A DNA stretch of 64,000 nucleotides from Thunnus maccoyii (lineage: Eukaryota > Chordata > Actinopteri > Scombriformes > Scombridae): positions 23,880,542 through 23,944,541 of the forward strand of contig NC_056543.1 in the NCBI RefSeq assembly GCF_910596095.1, written 5' to 3'. The notes beneath the pieces are model-generated. The model made no database searches. It had not been told where the DNA came from and saw only the letters and a list, made by a program, of their open reading frames with translations. Positions 22,901-35,435 of this stretch are shown here, in pieces. A program made the position numbers and the translations under genes. The first letter of the stretch is position 1; each line of letters opens with the position of its first letter.

Positions 22901-25900
22901 TGCTTTCTTAAAGGGTAATGCGCTGGAAATGGTGGCGAGACTGAACACAGACTAAAGCCCCCATCACTTCCTGTGTTGACTGTGTGTGGTAGTAGTTTCT
23001 GTACTTTAGATTCCTTTACAGTATCTACGTAGTCGGAACACAAAGGGCTACAGCTTTCCACTGTCTGCAATTACACCCCCTTAAAGAAAATGATGTGCCA
23101 TTAGAAGTGGGAGTGTGTTTGGCAGGCAGAGAGATGGCAGATTTAGGGCGAGTTATTGATTGGAAAAGTGGGGTCTGTCACAGCACATTAGTTCTCAGGG
23201 GAGTAATCCACAGCAGGTTGCTGTGAGAAGCATCTGCTGCTGGAGAGAAGTAATTAAAAACAGGATGTTGAGGCAGTTGCCATATAAACAGGAAATAAGA
23301 CGGCGGTAATAGACACTTCACGCTGATGCTGTGAGATGGTTTTACACCACGCCGACTTAATGGATGCAGAGCGCATACCTCAGGTGAAACACTCAAGGTC
23401 AGTCTGGACCCGGATTGAATACAGATTAATGTGTGTGATTAATGTGTGTGTGAATTGGTAACAACTATGAATTAGGAGGACATTTGCCCCAAAGAACATT
23501 GTCCAATCAAAACTTCTTCCCCTTATCTCCTATACGGTGTTTTCCATTGCCACTATAGAATTCTTATGAAATGGAAACTAAAAATCACACTTTCCCATAT
23601 CCTGCATTTCCTCTTTTGCCTTGTGACTGCACTCCACTGTCCACTTGACCTCCACAAAAGGTCATATTGATTTGTCATGTTTGTTTTGATAATGCAGTTT
23701 TGAAAGTTGGTTCGCTTTGATGCTGATGATTTTTTTTTTTTTTTTTTTTGCTATATTTTCAGTACAGCGTTCATATGGAGTCTGCTCATTCTGTCTCATT
23801 CTTATTCCTGGGAAATAATTATCTATCGGCTCGTCCTCTCGATGTGTCTTAAAACTCTCATACCAGATGGTACTTTGTGTTCATTGCAATATGTTGTTAT
23901 GACAACAGTCTGTGTGATGTTTTCTCTACTTGTCATGTGGTTGCTTCAGTAAGTCCTCCACTCCATAATAAATACTTTATTATTCACCAGTAAAATAAAA
24001 TATATACTATGTGCATATATACTTGCAGGTCTGACAGCATCAAGTTCTGTCTTACTGAGCTTCCCTTAACTGCCAATTAAATCATTTCCACACTGACATT
24101 CTTGCACTATATTTAACTGACAGAGAACAATATTTAAATAAAAGATTAATTGATTATCTTCTGTTGCGTCTGTCAATATTCATATTTGGTGTACAGCCCA
24201 TCTAACTTCCTTTACAATCACCTCTTTACCTTGGACTACACTGTCCTCTAGAGGCTGAAAATAATCACTACAAAACTTGCAGAGACAGCAGTCTGTGCCC
24301 CATGATGGTTTTTTGTCTTAGGATACTTCTTAGGATACTTCATTTCTTATTATGTAAGATGATATTATTATATTAATGGATTCATATTTTAAGCTTTTCC
24401 AAACTAAGTTTTTTTCATTTTATGAACATGATGGCATGGAATTGTATCTTTGTAATCATCTCATGTATTGTTCTGTGTTATGTCTCCTTTCCCCCCACCT
24501 GTACCTCTTTTTTTATGTCCTTTTTCTCTCTCTCCATATCTTCCTACAGTTGGTAACTGAACTTAGATGCTTTAATTCAAAAGTGAAACTCAAAAGAAAT
24601 GCAGATAACGTTATTCAATGAATTTAACTCTAATTAATTTCTGGACATTACATTTATATTATTTACATAATTATCTGTTTATATGCTACTATATCTGCCA
24701 GGTTTCAGAGGTGTAGCTACATTGTGTTAACTTCTTCCTTTAAAACAATCACAACACAACAATTGGTTACTTTTTTTGTCCCAATTGTCATAGACTGTTA
24801 TGTAACAGATAAGGTAATGCGCTTTAGGAAAAATATGTTTTATTGTAAAAGTGAAACTTAAGATCAAGAAGTACCGTATTGTGTTTTGTTCACTGTGAGA
24901 AAATGTTCTGCTTTGTGGTTTTGCTCGAGCCTTAGCAGTTGCTTTGCTGGCTGGTGAGCTTTGCAATCAACATGATGAAACGTACGCTGAGGAACTTTTC
25001 CTGTACTTTGTCTTGCTTTCCTTTATCTTCACTTGTATCTTGTTTCTGTGCCATCTGTTGTCGAGGCCTGCTGGGTGTAGGGACGGGATGATACATGAGG
25101 AATGGCTGAGATGAGAATTGTTTCTGTTTTGCTTGCTCTACTTCCCCTAGTGTTGTGCAATGCAAGTATTGCAGCAAAGTTAGAATTTTTCTGATAACAG
25201 CTTTAAATAAATGATTAATGTCCATTCATCTCTCAGATAGACCAACAAACCTTATTATAATGGTAGTATCATGTCAATAAATGACTCTATGACAATTGAT
25301 GTATGAATATGAAAAAGAGCATTTTGAATTGCATGAGCATGATCAGCAACAAATAAAACAAATAAAACCATATCATCTGCATAAAGATGTGTTTGACATC
25401 AATGTGGAGAAGAGACGTCATTCTCATTCATCTGCTATTTAAGAAATATTACCAGAGAATCAGCACACACCTTCCTTTTAGTTTAAAGACAACACACATG
25501 CTCTATGTAGATGGGTCACCTGTTTTACCATACGATTCATTTTGTTTGTTAATCTGTTGATATTGTACTAATACTGTGGATAATTAGGCTGGGGTACTAC
25601 ACCAGCCCAGGATTTATGTTCATAGTGAACTATTCCGTTTTGGTTTTTTAAAACCGTAACCACATATAACAGCTCTGTCTAACCCCCAACCAAGTGTCTT
25701 AGTTGGTAACCATACCTAAACCATTTACCATAACCATAATATGGTCCTTAACCTTAACCACACCTTAACCGCACAGTAGTTACCCTGCATGTATTGTAGA
25801 AATAAATAATTTAATATAAAAATGTTAAATGTCAATATCACTTTGTTAGTATTTTTGCATGTTACATATTTAATTTGGAATAATGGAATTTCTGGTGGCT

Positions 25901-27326
25901 CCTATACTGGTGACAGTAGAACTGACTCACATTGAAATGATGAACAACACAGGGCCTAACACAAGGATATACTTTTGCTACATCATATGACTCCTATCAC
26001 TTATCCAATCAACCCCCACACCATTTCACTGTCAAAGGACTTCTTTTGTAGAAAAGTAAAAATAATCATACTACACATCAACAGAGTTGAGTTCTCTCAC
26101 TGTTTTGCATTCAACAGTGACATTCAACCAAGATTGTTATCCACGTGACCTGTTGTATGTGTGGTAATTGCTGTATGCTGATCATACATGTGGTATCACA
26201 GTAAGTGAAACTAAACCCAACATAAAGACAAATCCCACATGAAACACATTGAAACTGCTACTTTGTACAAACAGAAACTATTCCATATGTCAACAGATCC
26301 AGCATTTTGAAAAAATGAATTGACACCTAATTTTAGCATGCAAATATGTTATTACTGCTTTCTTAACTGCGTTGAAACCAAAATTGACAATGCTATTTAA
26401 TATTTTGGTAGAACTCAAAAAACAGCTCAAAATACAAGCTTTGACAAATGACATCATCAACCACACCCACTTTTATCGTGAGGAAATAAATGCTAAGCAG
26501 ACAAATATGGGGTGCCCCTCCAACCACTTCAGCTGGCAGGCAGGCTGCAATAATGAGTGTGCAGTTTATCAATTATCCTGAGATATTGCAGCTGAGTACT
26601 GAAACTTGAGGCAGAAAGGCTGAGGATATTTTGGAATGAAACTCATATCTACTGAGTAGATTAACAACTCAGTTATAAAAGTAACACTGTGAGGATGGGC
26701 TCAGATGTGAGGTTGCAAATGGTTGTTGCCTTCAAGTGAGTATACTGCTTTTAGGAATATAACTCTTCACATACATGTACTAAGTTTTCACTATTTTTTC
26801 ACTATTTTTCTAATCAGCAGTGTAATTTGAATGTGGGTAGGACTTCATGTCAACTTGTTGATGTCTAATAATGTCTTTTCCAGCTCTTTATCAAGTGACA
26901 GTCTTCTTCCACCACTGCTCTGCTTTGGGCTCTACCTCACCAGCACTCAGGTTACTGGCAAGCATGCTTTCTTTCCTTAGCTGCAACAGTCTCTGCTTTC
27001 TTGACCAATTCACTAATTATTAATTAGAAAATATATAAACACAAGAGGTGCTGGATTTTCCCTCTTCTCCCTTTTCTCAGTCATTCTGTTGATGATATTT
27101 CATAAACCTTCCCTTGTGTAAACAGATCTGGTCCAATACACCTGAATTCCTACAGAATGGATCCAGATGCTGAGTAGCTGCTTGGAGTCCATGATGGTGT
27201 AAGTGAGTCCATTTCAATGTTCAAAACCATTTGAGACACAAATTGACTGAGCTTGATCGATGTAAGCGCACTGAGACATAAAAGTATCTCTCATCTTGTG
27301 TAACTTTTCGTGCCTCAGTTTTACTC
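22901..27326. other. intergenic region between gpr18 and gpr183
   Basis: AT-rich sequence with T-runs (about 23731-23749), an AACC-rich degenerate repeat (about 25700-25790) and no recognisable gene. ORFs at 24727-25225 on the minus strand are basic and Gln/Lys-rich but have no splice context and match no family I know. The 3'UTR of gpr183 must occupy part of the right end; no clear polyadenylation signal was pinpointed. Confidence 0.6.
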
Positions 27327-28448
27327 TTATCGGTGTGATCTCCTCTCTGAGTGTCTCTCACTGGTTGTACCTACAGTTGAGTTGGTGAGTTGGATATTGT
27401 TGCCATCAATAATATCCCTGGAAGAGCCTTCAGGTGAAGTCCTCCCTACACTGGAGAAGGACATGCTGACTTGCAGCTTCAGCAGCCTCATGAGTTTCCT
27501 CTTGTAGCCCTTACAGGCAAAGAAATAGATAAAAGGATCCAAGCTAGAGTTGAGGTTCATCAGACACACAGTGATGTGCAGCGACACCTGAAAGGCTGTG
27601 AGGTCAGCACAATCAGGGCTCGACGACAGCTTGCGGATCATGTACTGCAGGATGTCAATGTGATAGGGGCTGTAACAGATGACAAACACCAGGGACACAC
27701 AGCAGATTACACCGATGGCCTTGCGGTTCCGACCGGACTTTTCGGTCAAATGGTTGTTCTTGGCTGTGGAATGGAGTTTGGAGCACAAGACTGAGTAACA
27801 CACCAGGATGGTGATCACAGGGATGACATAACCAATGAAGACAGCGCCAATCAGAGTAGTGGCAATATGGTCGACTTTCTCAAAGTTGGGGTATTCCATA
27901 CAGGTGATGAAGCCATCTGGTTCCTTATTGGTCATGGACATGCCGAGCAGGGGGAGTGTCTGTGCTAGGACTAGCACCCACACGCCAACACAAATGTAGC
28001 GCACATTACTAACCTTCCGGAATCGGGCATAGCGCAGCGGCAGGACCACAGCAATGAAACGGTCTACACTGAGGCAGGTCATGAAATTGACTCCTGCGTA
28101 GGTGTTGATATAGAAGATGAGGCCTGACATCTTACATATCACCTCACCCAGAGGCCAGTGGAAGCCCAAGGCGTAGTAGGCAATCCTCACAGGAAGAGAG
28201 AGGGTGAAGAGGATGTCGGAAATGACCAGGTTGAGTGAGTACAAGGTGGTGGAGTTGATCTTCTTCAGATTGGGACGGATGACATGGAGGGCGAGGCAGT
28301 TTCCGAACAGCCCCACAAAGAATACAATGCAGTAGAAAATAGGCATGAGGACCTTGGCATAGTCCCGGTGGGCATATAAGGTATCGCAGGTAGAGTCATT
28401 GCTGGTGGATGGAAGGGGAAGAATGGTAGGCACAGTGGTATGATCCAT
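27327..28448 (-). CDS. gpr183: G protein-coupled receptor 183 (EBI2, oxysterol receptor)
   Basis: A 373-residue, single-coding-exon class A receptor matching GPR183: KKINSTTLYSxNLVISDILF, the RIAYYALGFHW end of TM2, FYINTYAGVNFMTC in TM3, DRF in place of DRY, ITCMEYPNFE in ECL2, LTEKSGRNRKA in ICL3 and DPFIYFFACKGYKRKLMR in TM7/H8. Human GPR183 has 361 residues. It senses 7alpha,25-dihydroxycholesterol and positions B cells, T cells and dendritic cells. Known ligand residues R87, Y112, Y116 and Y260 (human) are all kept; here R88, Y113, Y117 and the Tyr of SPYH. An N-terminal NDS sequon is present. The start is supported by an acceptor CCTTTTGCAG 23 bases upstream (AG at 28473-28472) and an in-frame TAA four codons before the ATG. 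The Ser-rich tail offers phosphorylation sites. Confidence 0.94.
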   Translation of the reverse strand: MDHTTVPTILPLPSTSNDSTCDTLYAHRDYAKVLMPIFYCIVFFVGLFGNCLALHVIRPNLKKINSTTLYSLNLVISDILFTLSLPVRIAYYALGFHWPLGEVICKMSGLIFYINTYAGVNFMTCLSVDRFIAVVLPLRYARFRKVSNVRYICVGVWVLVLAQTLPLLGMSMTNKEPDGFITCMEYPNFEKVDHIATTLIGAVFIGYVIPVITILVCYSVLCSKLHSTAKNNHLTEKSGRNRKAIGVICCVSLVFVICYSPYHIDILQYMIRKLSSSPDCADLTAFQVSLHITVCLMNLNSSLDPFIYFFACKGYKRKLMRLLKLQVSMSFSSVGRTSPEGSSRDIIDGNNIQLTNSTVGTTSERHSERRSHR

Positions 28449-30934
28449 CTTGATAATTTAGGAACCAGTAACTGCAAAAGGGAAAACAAAATGTGTTAAG
28501 GCTTTTGTTAAATTCATTTTGATGCATGCCTTTTTTCTTTCCTTTCCTCTTTTTTTCTTTTTCCTCCGATCCAAAAAGGCAATCAAGAAAATGTGAATCA
28601 AGTTAAGATAAAGGACACAAAATCAGGCATGTTATGTCTATTTGAAAAGATACAATGAAACACAAAGAAGTTATAGTAGAAGTTATAGTAGTTCTCATTA
28701 CTGCTTTCCATACTACCTGTAAGGCTAAAAGGACGTTTCCTTGGAAGTGTTTATTGGTATGTGTTCATTCACACTAATTATGGTATTTCTGTATTAATAT
28801 ACATGACATTTCCATTCCAGTTTTCTGTGAATTGTAACAAATTATATTTAATGTAAAATATACAGAATATAAATACAAAAAACCTTTATTTTGATGCTTT
28901 CAACATATAACAAAGGCTCCCATGAAGGCTGAATGAATCCATGAATTTGATTTGTTACCCTCATAAAATAATAATTTCTGTTTCAAGCACATGAACTCTC
29001 AGCGGATGTATCATCAGTATCTCACTGTCAAAAAATGCATAATGAGACACAACATGTTGTGGCAAATTGAAATTGTTTCTGTGGTGTGTGGTGCCTCCTT
29101 GTGGTTCTTACTAAGCAAACAACCTCTAACTTCAAGTTCTTCAAATTTCCTTTACCTTTGCACAAGGTTTTGAACAAGCACAATTCTAAAAATAAAAGGT
29201 GAAGTTAAGTTCAAGACAACAACTATTATGAGTACTTCATCACAAGTAAGGTACAAATCAGAGAGAATGTAAAGGACCTTAAAGGACCTTTTCAACTCTT
29301 TTCATTCGCTAGTTTGATATATCAAGACATACTTTATTATTTGAACATGGTTGCATGACACTGTTAATAATTTTAAGTAAAATTTAGTCCTGTTTATACA
29401 TGAAGAGGACAATAAAAAAAAAAAAAAGACAGATTATTTACCCATTCAGCCACTAATGTGTGTGTTTGACTCATAGGACGTGGCTGTTTGTTCATGCTCT
29501 TTGTAGCGAAAAGTGACATGAAGGAAGTCTGTGAACAATAACAGGGCTTAGCTGTGATTTTGAATGCAGCTGCAACACGTTCACACTTACTCTCACACAG
29601 CAAAAAACGTGGTGTTGAGAGGCAGCCTTGTATATGAGGAAGTCAGCTTCCCAAGGGTGGTCTGTCTTCGAATGGTAGGCAGGGGGAAAGTCACATTATT
29701 TGAGCCAAAACTAAAACCCACTCCAACTACAGCTATATGCTCACGGCGCGGTGGAGAAATGTGTTTCTGGCATTCTGTATGGAGCAAACATGTGGCTTCA
29801 TTCAAATGCCTTTCTTATTAAAATGATTTAAGTTAGTTAGTTAGTTAGTTATTGTGTTATGCACCTACAAGTGCCCAGCCCACATGGACTTACAAGACAC
29901 CAAAATAAAGTTGCAGTGGTGAAACATTTGTCAAACAGAAACAAGAACTAAACATCCCACTCACAGTACATTGCAAACAAAGAACTTTGTCCTTTTATCA
30001 ACTTCTACAAATAAAATCAGCCACACAAAAGATTCCTTTCCTGAAACACAGCTCAAGTTTTCAAAGTCTTTTCTCTGCAGGGAGAGCAGTAATTCTGCCC
30101 GTTTCTATAGCTAATGGAAATGTACCTAAACGTAACTGTGCGCGCAAAGATCTTTGACTATTAGATAAATTCTGCTTCAGATAAGGCTCTGCACTTTTCA
30201 TCAGACAATATGTTTTTGAAATTTGTATCAAACATCAACAGACCATCTATCTTTGTACATCAGGAACAGTTTTCATGGACATCATGAATATTACACATTA
30301 ATCTGTTTTGGGAAATAAAAAAATAATCAGTCTTTCCTTCTAGTGAGCCGCTGTTCAGGCATATTCACAACTCTGTTCCAAAGTCCAATCATCTCACATT
30401 TATGTCTGACATGTCGTGGTTCCCATCATATCACTACTAATGGCCAAAACTGGTGTACATATATTTTCATAAAAAAATCTGTATTTTATGTCACAAACAT
30501 ATTTTCTATCTTTCCAATAAGAGTCAGACTGTTGAAAGTTTGAAAGTGGTTTCCTGCTGTTCATGGATGTTGTAACTGTGATTGAATGCTTTCGCTGTGC
30601 TATGAACATGTACTTTTAACACTGAACTTCTTTAGTAGACTGCCAATGTTATTTCAAAAGATCCACCATTCATTATTTCTAAACTAGAGGATACATTTTG
30701 CAAAAGTGTGGTGACTTGTCACTGAAAAATGGCATTCAAATTCAATGTTTTGTCACACTTTGTGCAAGAGTACGTTTCAGATGTTTCCATGTGGTAGATG
30801 TTTGACTCTGGAGTACAAGGTATTTTCCACAACTCAAATCAAGTCATTACATTACATTACATCATTACAAACAAAACTGCAAACTGTTTTCTTGTTGCTA
30901 CGAGTCAAAGGACACACACACTCGCATATATATA

Positions 30935-30937
<3 letters not shown>

Positions 30938-30976
<39 letters not shown>
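30938..30976. repeat. (TA)n microsatellite
   Basis: About 20 TA units, with imperfect ATATAC/CATATA units on both sides. Overlapping Tyr/Ile-repeat ORFs are artefacts. Confidence 0.9.
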
Positions 30977-30986
<10 letters not shown>

Positions 30987-31281
30987 TACATACATCCAAA
31001 TACACTTTCAATATCTTATCTACGTCACTGAGAATGATTCACGCTTCACTCTACGAAAAAGAAACATACCTCAATGATGTATGATTTTTCTCAGATTTAA
31101 CGCCTCCAGAAGTCAAATTGATCCACAAGACTTCTTCTTGTGCCAAGTCTATGTCAGTTACGCAAGTTGTCCTGGTAGCACTACAACCACTCTGCCCTGA
31201 ATGAGAGCAGCATGACATATAGAAATCAAGATCCGCATCTGCTGCCAGTAACCATAGTGACAAAATATCCTGTCGTAGGTT

Positions 31282-31284
<3 letters not shown>

Positions 31285-31321
<37 letters not shown>
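31285..31321. repeat. (CT)n microsatellite
   Basis: About 18 CT units on the plus strand, roughly 100 bases upstream of the unassigned ORF at 31424. It could act as a GAGA-type promoter element but is more simply a microsatellite. Confidence 0.9.
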
Positions 31322-31324
<3 letters not shown>

Positions 31325-31423
31325 GTGCGTGTGTTTATCTCTGTCTCTGGACCTCTCAGACTTTCTATCTCTCAGCACACACTTTTGAAACACCTACTGA
31401 TTGCACCCAGAGAGTGTTACAAA

Positions 31424-31627
31424 ATGTCAAGTGACGCAAAACTGTTGTATGAAATATTTAATAAGACCTTTGTGACTGATAAAACTTTTGGGTCTAAGTC
31501 ATATGTGACATATATCAGGATTGAAAAATCTAGTTTTCATATAGCTGACAAGCCACGTGTGTACCCATGGGAGGATGTGGCTTCAGCTGCACAAATGAGG
31601 CCATCAAAAAGCTGTTGTTTTTATTAA
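31424..31627 (+). CDS. unassigned 67-residue ORF
   Basis: The ORF starts ACAAAATGTC (A at -3) and encodes a mixed-composition peptide beginning MSSDAKLLYEIFNKTF. It contains the aromatic SYVTYIRIEKSSF and ends KSCCFY before TAA. It is not a simple repeat. The F-N ... S-Y-V-T-Y-I-R pattern is faintly like the first strands of AID/APOBEC deaminases. However, no HAE or PCxxC zinc motif follows in any frame, so that family is not claimed. It could be a first exon, a pseudogene fragment or chance. A larger in-frame ORF begins at 31325, inside low-complexity DNA. Confidence 0.2.
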   Translation: MSSDAKLLYEIFNKTFVTDKTFGSKSYVTYIRIEKSSFHIADKPRVYPWEDVASAAQMRPSKSCCFY

Positions 31628-31885
31628 ACACCGAGCTGGTTGTATGAACTTGTTTTACTAATGCCAAAGTTGCTTTTTGAACAACAATTACATTACAATC
31701 TAACAATTTCTACTTCAACCTCAGACTCTTTCAGTTTTTGACTGACTTCTCTTTAGATCATGCAAATGGGTGACAGAAACTTCCCCTTTGCTCCAGTTTT
31801 CACCTTTGTTTTGATGTTTTGAGCTCAGAATGACTGTCAGAAAAGGAAATCAATGTCTCATTTTACTTCAAACAAATATTTCTTT

Positions 31886-31955
31886 TAAAGCACTTTGAAT
31901 TGCCTTGTTGTTGAAATGTGCTATACAAATACACTTGCTTTGCCTTGCCTTAAAG
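31886..31955 (+). mobile_element. LINE/SINE-type 3' tail fragment
   Basis: AAAGCACTTTGAATTGCC followed by GAAATGTGCTATACAAATA and a short TTGCC repeat. This is the stem-loop plus microsatellite 3' end shared by many teleost LINEs and the SINEs they mobilise. Only the tail survives. Confidence 0.65.
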
Positions 31956-34900
31956 GATATACTATATAGTAATGAATCATTATTAAGCACTTTTTACAAG
32001 TGATTAGTGATTAATAATTAATTATTACTAATCACTAATTACTACTAATAAATTAAATATGATAACATTTTTCTGCCCAAAACCAGCAATGACTTCCTGG
32101 GGTGAGAGATCACTAAGGCTACACCAAAACAGAAAGCCTCACCAAATAAAACACATGGTTTATGATGTAGGAGTAGCACACCACTGTAAAAACACAACAG
32201 TGCTTTGGAGTGAAAGATCAGAGGCAATGTAAATGTGACATATGAATGCGGTAAAGCCTTGATCTTATACAAAAGAACCTTTCAATGTTGTGTACCAACT
32301 GTTATCCTGCGGTTTTCACACCTTTGAATCACTCCCTCCCTTCTGGGTACTGCGTTCTACTATAACACATTTTAATGTACAGGATATGAGCTTAGGTGGC
32401 ACATGCAAGAGAAGGGAGCATGAAAAATGGCACAATATGTGAAGCACTGTCTTGATGATTGGGTGGGTTTGAATGCAAAAATAATATTCTCCTTTCTTAT
32501 TCACCACAACCTTCATTCGCTCAAAACAAGTCCGGCGGTGAGGCAGAGGAAGCATTTTAACTTCCTCATGGTCTGGCCTTGTGGGTCTGACTCACTGCAC
32601 TTCAGACAGCCAGATCCCACCCATTGCTGACAGACAACAGGCATAGTGTTCTGCCATGGCTATTCATAGAAGACAATGGTGGGGAATACCAAAGTCACTC
32701 ACAATATTTTTACACCTTGTTCTTTTATTTTCAGTTGAAGATATCAACCAGTTATTATCCTGATATGGTGATAATAAAAAAAGAAAACAACTGTGCAGGG
32801 ACTAAAAACTGTGAGATAGTGGTCGATTTCACCAAGCTTTTGATGCTAATCAATGTTCTGCACATCCTGTACATAATAAGGAAGTTATGAGAGAGAAATG
32901 TCAAGAAGGAAATCCTCTTGAGTTGTATCTGTTGAAATATTCAGTAGTATACTTGATCTGTCATGGAAGAAGGTTGTGGATCTATTATAGCATTCATTTG
33001 ATGCTCTGATTTATATGTTGCCTGTCAGGAGTCAGGAGAGGTGGTTGAACCTAACAGTGGCCAGTTTAGTTTATATTGTGACTACAGTTTTACAGCAATT
33101 GTAAATTTCCCAGTTTTAAAAACTGTGTTTCACAGCTGCCTTGGATGTCAGAAATGCTGTTGCTTTGAGGAACCAAGATGAAAATGTACGCTCCTGTGGC
33201 AGAAAATGAAAACATTATCTTTTTCAATACCTTTTTCAAGACTGAAAATAGCACCAGCCTGTGTATGTACAAAATCTTTTAGGGGTGCAGTTAAAAGGAA
33301 GCATTTACAGGGTACAGTAGGTACCATACATAATATGAAATAGTATTCACTACATGGTGATGAATGACGTCTTACTAGTGTGATGAAAGGCCTCTCTACT
33401 GTTGTCCAACACGTGGTTAAGCTCATATTGCGACAGGTTCACAGGAAACCTCTGCAGCTGCCTCTCTTACTTCTTAGGAAAGAAAATACTGGCGGTTAAT
33501 AAAATTCACACCAGACTGCTAACTGATCGGACATTTGAGCCCTTAACATTTACAGCACTTGATTTTTAACAATTTAATAACGTGACTCAGAATGAACCAA
33601 CCACAAATTCTGAGAATTACAATAAAATTCACATTATTTATTGAAACAAAATACTTTCAATTCACGGCCGTGTATACCCCAAAAAAAGTAGGTACATAAA
33701 CATAAATCATGTATACTGGAGTGCTTCTACATTTTTACAACCATCATATATTAAATAGCTTCTTGTATTTACTGTTAACACTTCACTTAATCTTTTGATT
33801 CTAGCACATGGAAATCACCCTTACACATCAAAGTTAGCACTTTAACCTAATAGTCATTGGTTCATCTGAAATTAAATGTGTTGGAGTATATCTGTCATAA
33901 TATTACGGTACTACAGGTGTCTGTCTCAGAGTTCATACGGCTGAAGTGACGTTTTACTGCTGATCAATTGGAAAAAAGGCTCCTGTTCAAGCAAGACACT
34001 CTGCAATAAGTATGCTGTCACTATTATTCCACTTATCAGCTTGCGTGCCATGCCACAATAATTTGTTCAAAACCGTATTTGTTTGGTTATTACATTATAT
34101 TTCTTTGCCAATAATAAGCCCTAAAACAATTTTAAATTATGTTAGGTAAATTTAAAATACCACATGGGCAAAAATATCCTTTTTTTTCTCTTTGCACAAC
34201 ATTTTAAGGCATTTTCATCTAAAACCTGTCACCACATATCAGATGAACAGTGCTCTCTTCTGGCAGCTGCAAAGTACTGCAGCTTTTGAGGCTTAGCTCT
34301 TACACAGCTGGGGTAAAGTAGAGCAGTATAGGTTGCAGGTTGGCACTTGAAACCTGTTTACAGTACACAAAAGACTTGTGCTGTAACTTCAGTAAGTCAC
34401 AGGATGGCAGCAATATCTTAACTGCTCTGTCAGAAAAAAAAATTCCCCTCCAAATAAATAAAAAACAGTGCTGCAGACAAAAGTTATAGCTTGGTACTTG
34501 CTCTATTACTCAATCACTGTGCATACGCCCAGTGCCCAGTTATGAGTCAAGCATATGACTACATGTCGCCGACACAGATAGTCTGCAGGTCTGTGGTTAA
34601 TGATCAAATATACAATGAGGTAAATAATAATTGCAAATCACATAGAGCACACATAGAAGAACTCACACTGCTTAACAGTGAATGTACTGTGGCTGTATTA
34701 TGTCTAGCTTTACCAATAGCCTATTATTATTTTCTTCTGACCTATTTCATGGGGCAAATAATCCAATATGTCCTTCTTCAGAGAAACCACAGAGAGAGAA
34801 GATAGTCTTTAGTGTCTTCTTTGAACAACAACCTTCTCTGCCCCACCTCAAGACCCCCATCGCAGTCTGCACCTCTCCTCTACTTCTCCTTCGACCATCT

Positions 34901-35387
34901 ATGTGAGAAAAGACATGATAATTATACCTGTGGCTTTATTCCCTCCTGGAGCTGCTTGGATGTAAGAATCAACCATACAGCTGCACTGACTGATGTGTTC
35001 CTTTATAACAAAACATAATCGCTGTAGTTTATTTGGACTCAATCTCACATACACCGACCTGTTGCCTTAAATATGTACCAGTGCACCAAACGTGTATTGA
35101 TATGCAGAAAACAATCCACAACAAACTACCCATTCACTCCTGTTTGAGTAACTTTCATTTTAAACTGCAGTACTCAGCTGTTTAGAGTATAAAATGTGCA
35201 ACCCATTTTTAGAGATTTATGTCTCCAGTGGGAATGAATGGGCTTGGAGCTGAATGCCATAGAAACAGTATGGAAATTGGAAAGTACTGAAAGATGGAAA
35301 GATTGGAGCAAAGGGCCTAAGAAGAAGAAGAATAAATATGGAAACATACAGTACTCACTTTTGGTCTTTTTATGGGATTAATAAGAA

Positions 35388-35392
<5 letters not shown>

Positions 35393-35432
<40 letters not shown>
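35393..35432. repeat. (AT)n microsatellite
   Basis: About 20 uninterrupted AT units in AT-rich intergenic DNA. Confidence 0.9.

Positions 35433-35435
<3 letters not shown>

Noticed and set aside
24727..25225. Two basic minus-strand ORFs between gpr18 and gpr183
   Set aside because: Low-complexity Lys/Gln content, no motif, no splice or promoter context.
30745..31077. Tyr/Ile-repeat ORFs
   Set aside because: Translations of the (TA)n microsatellite.
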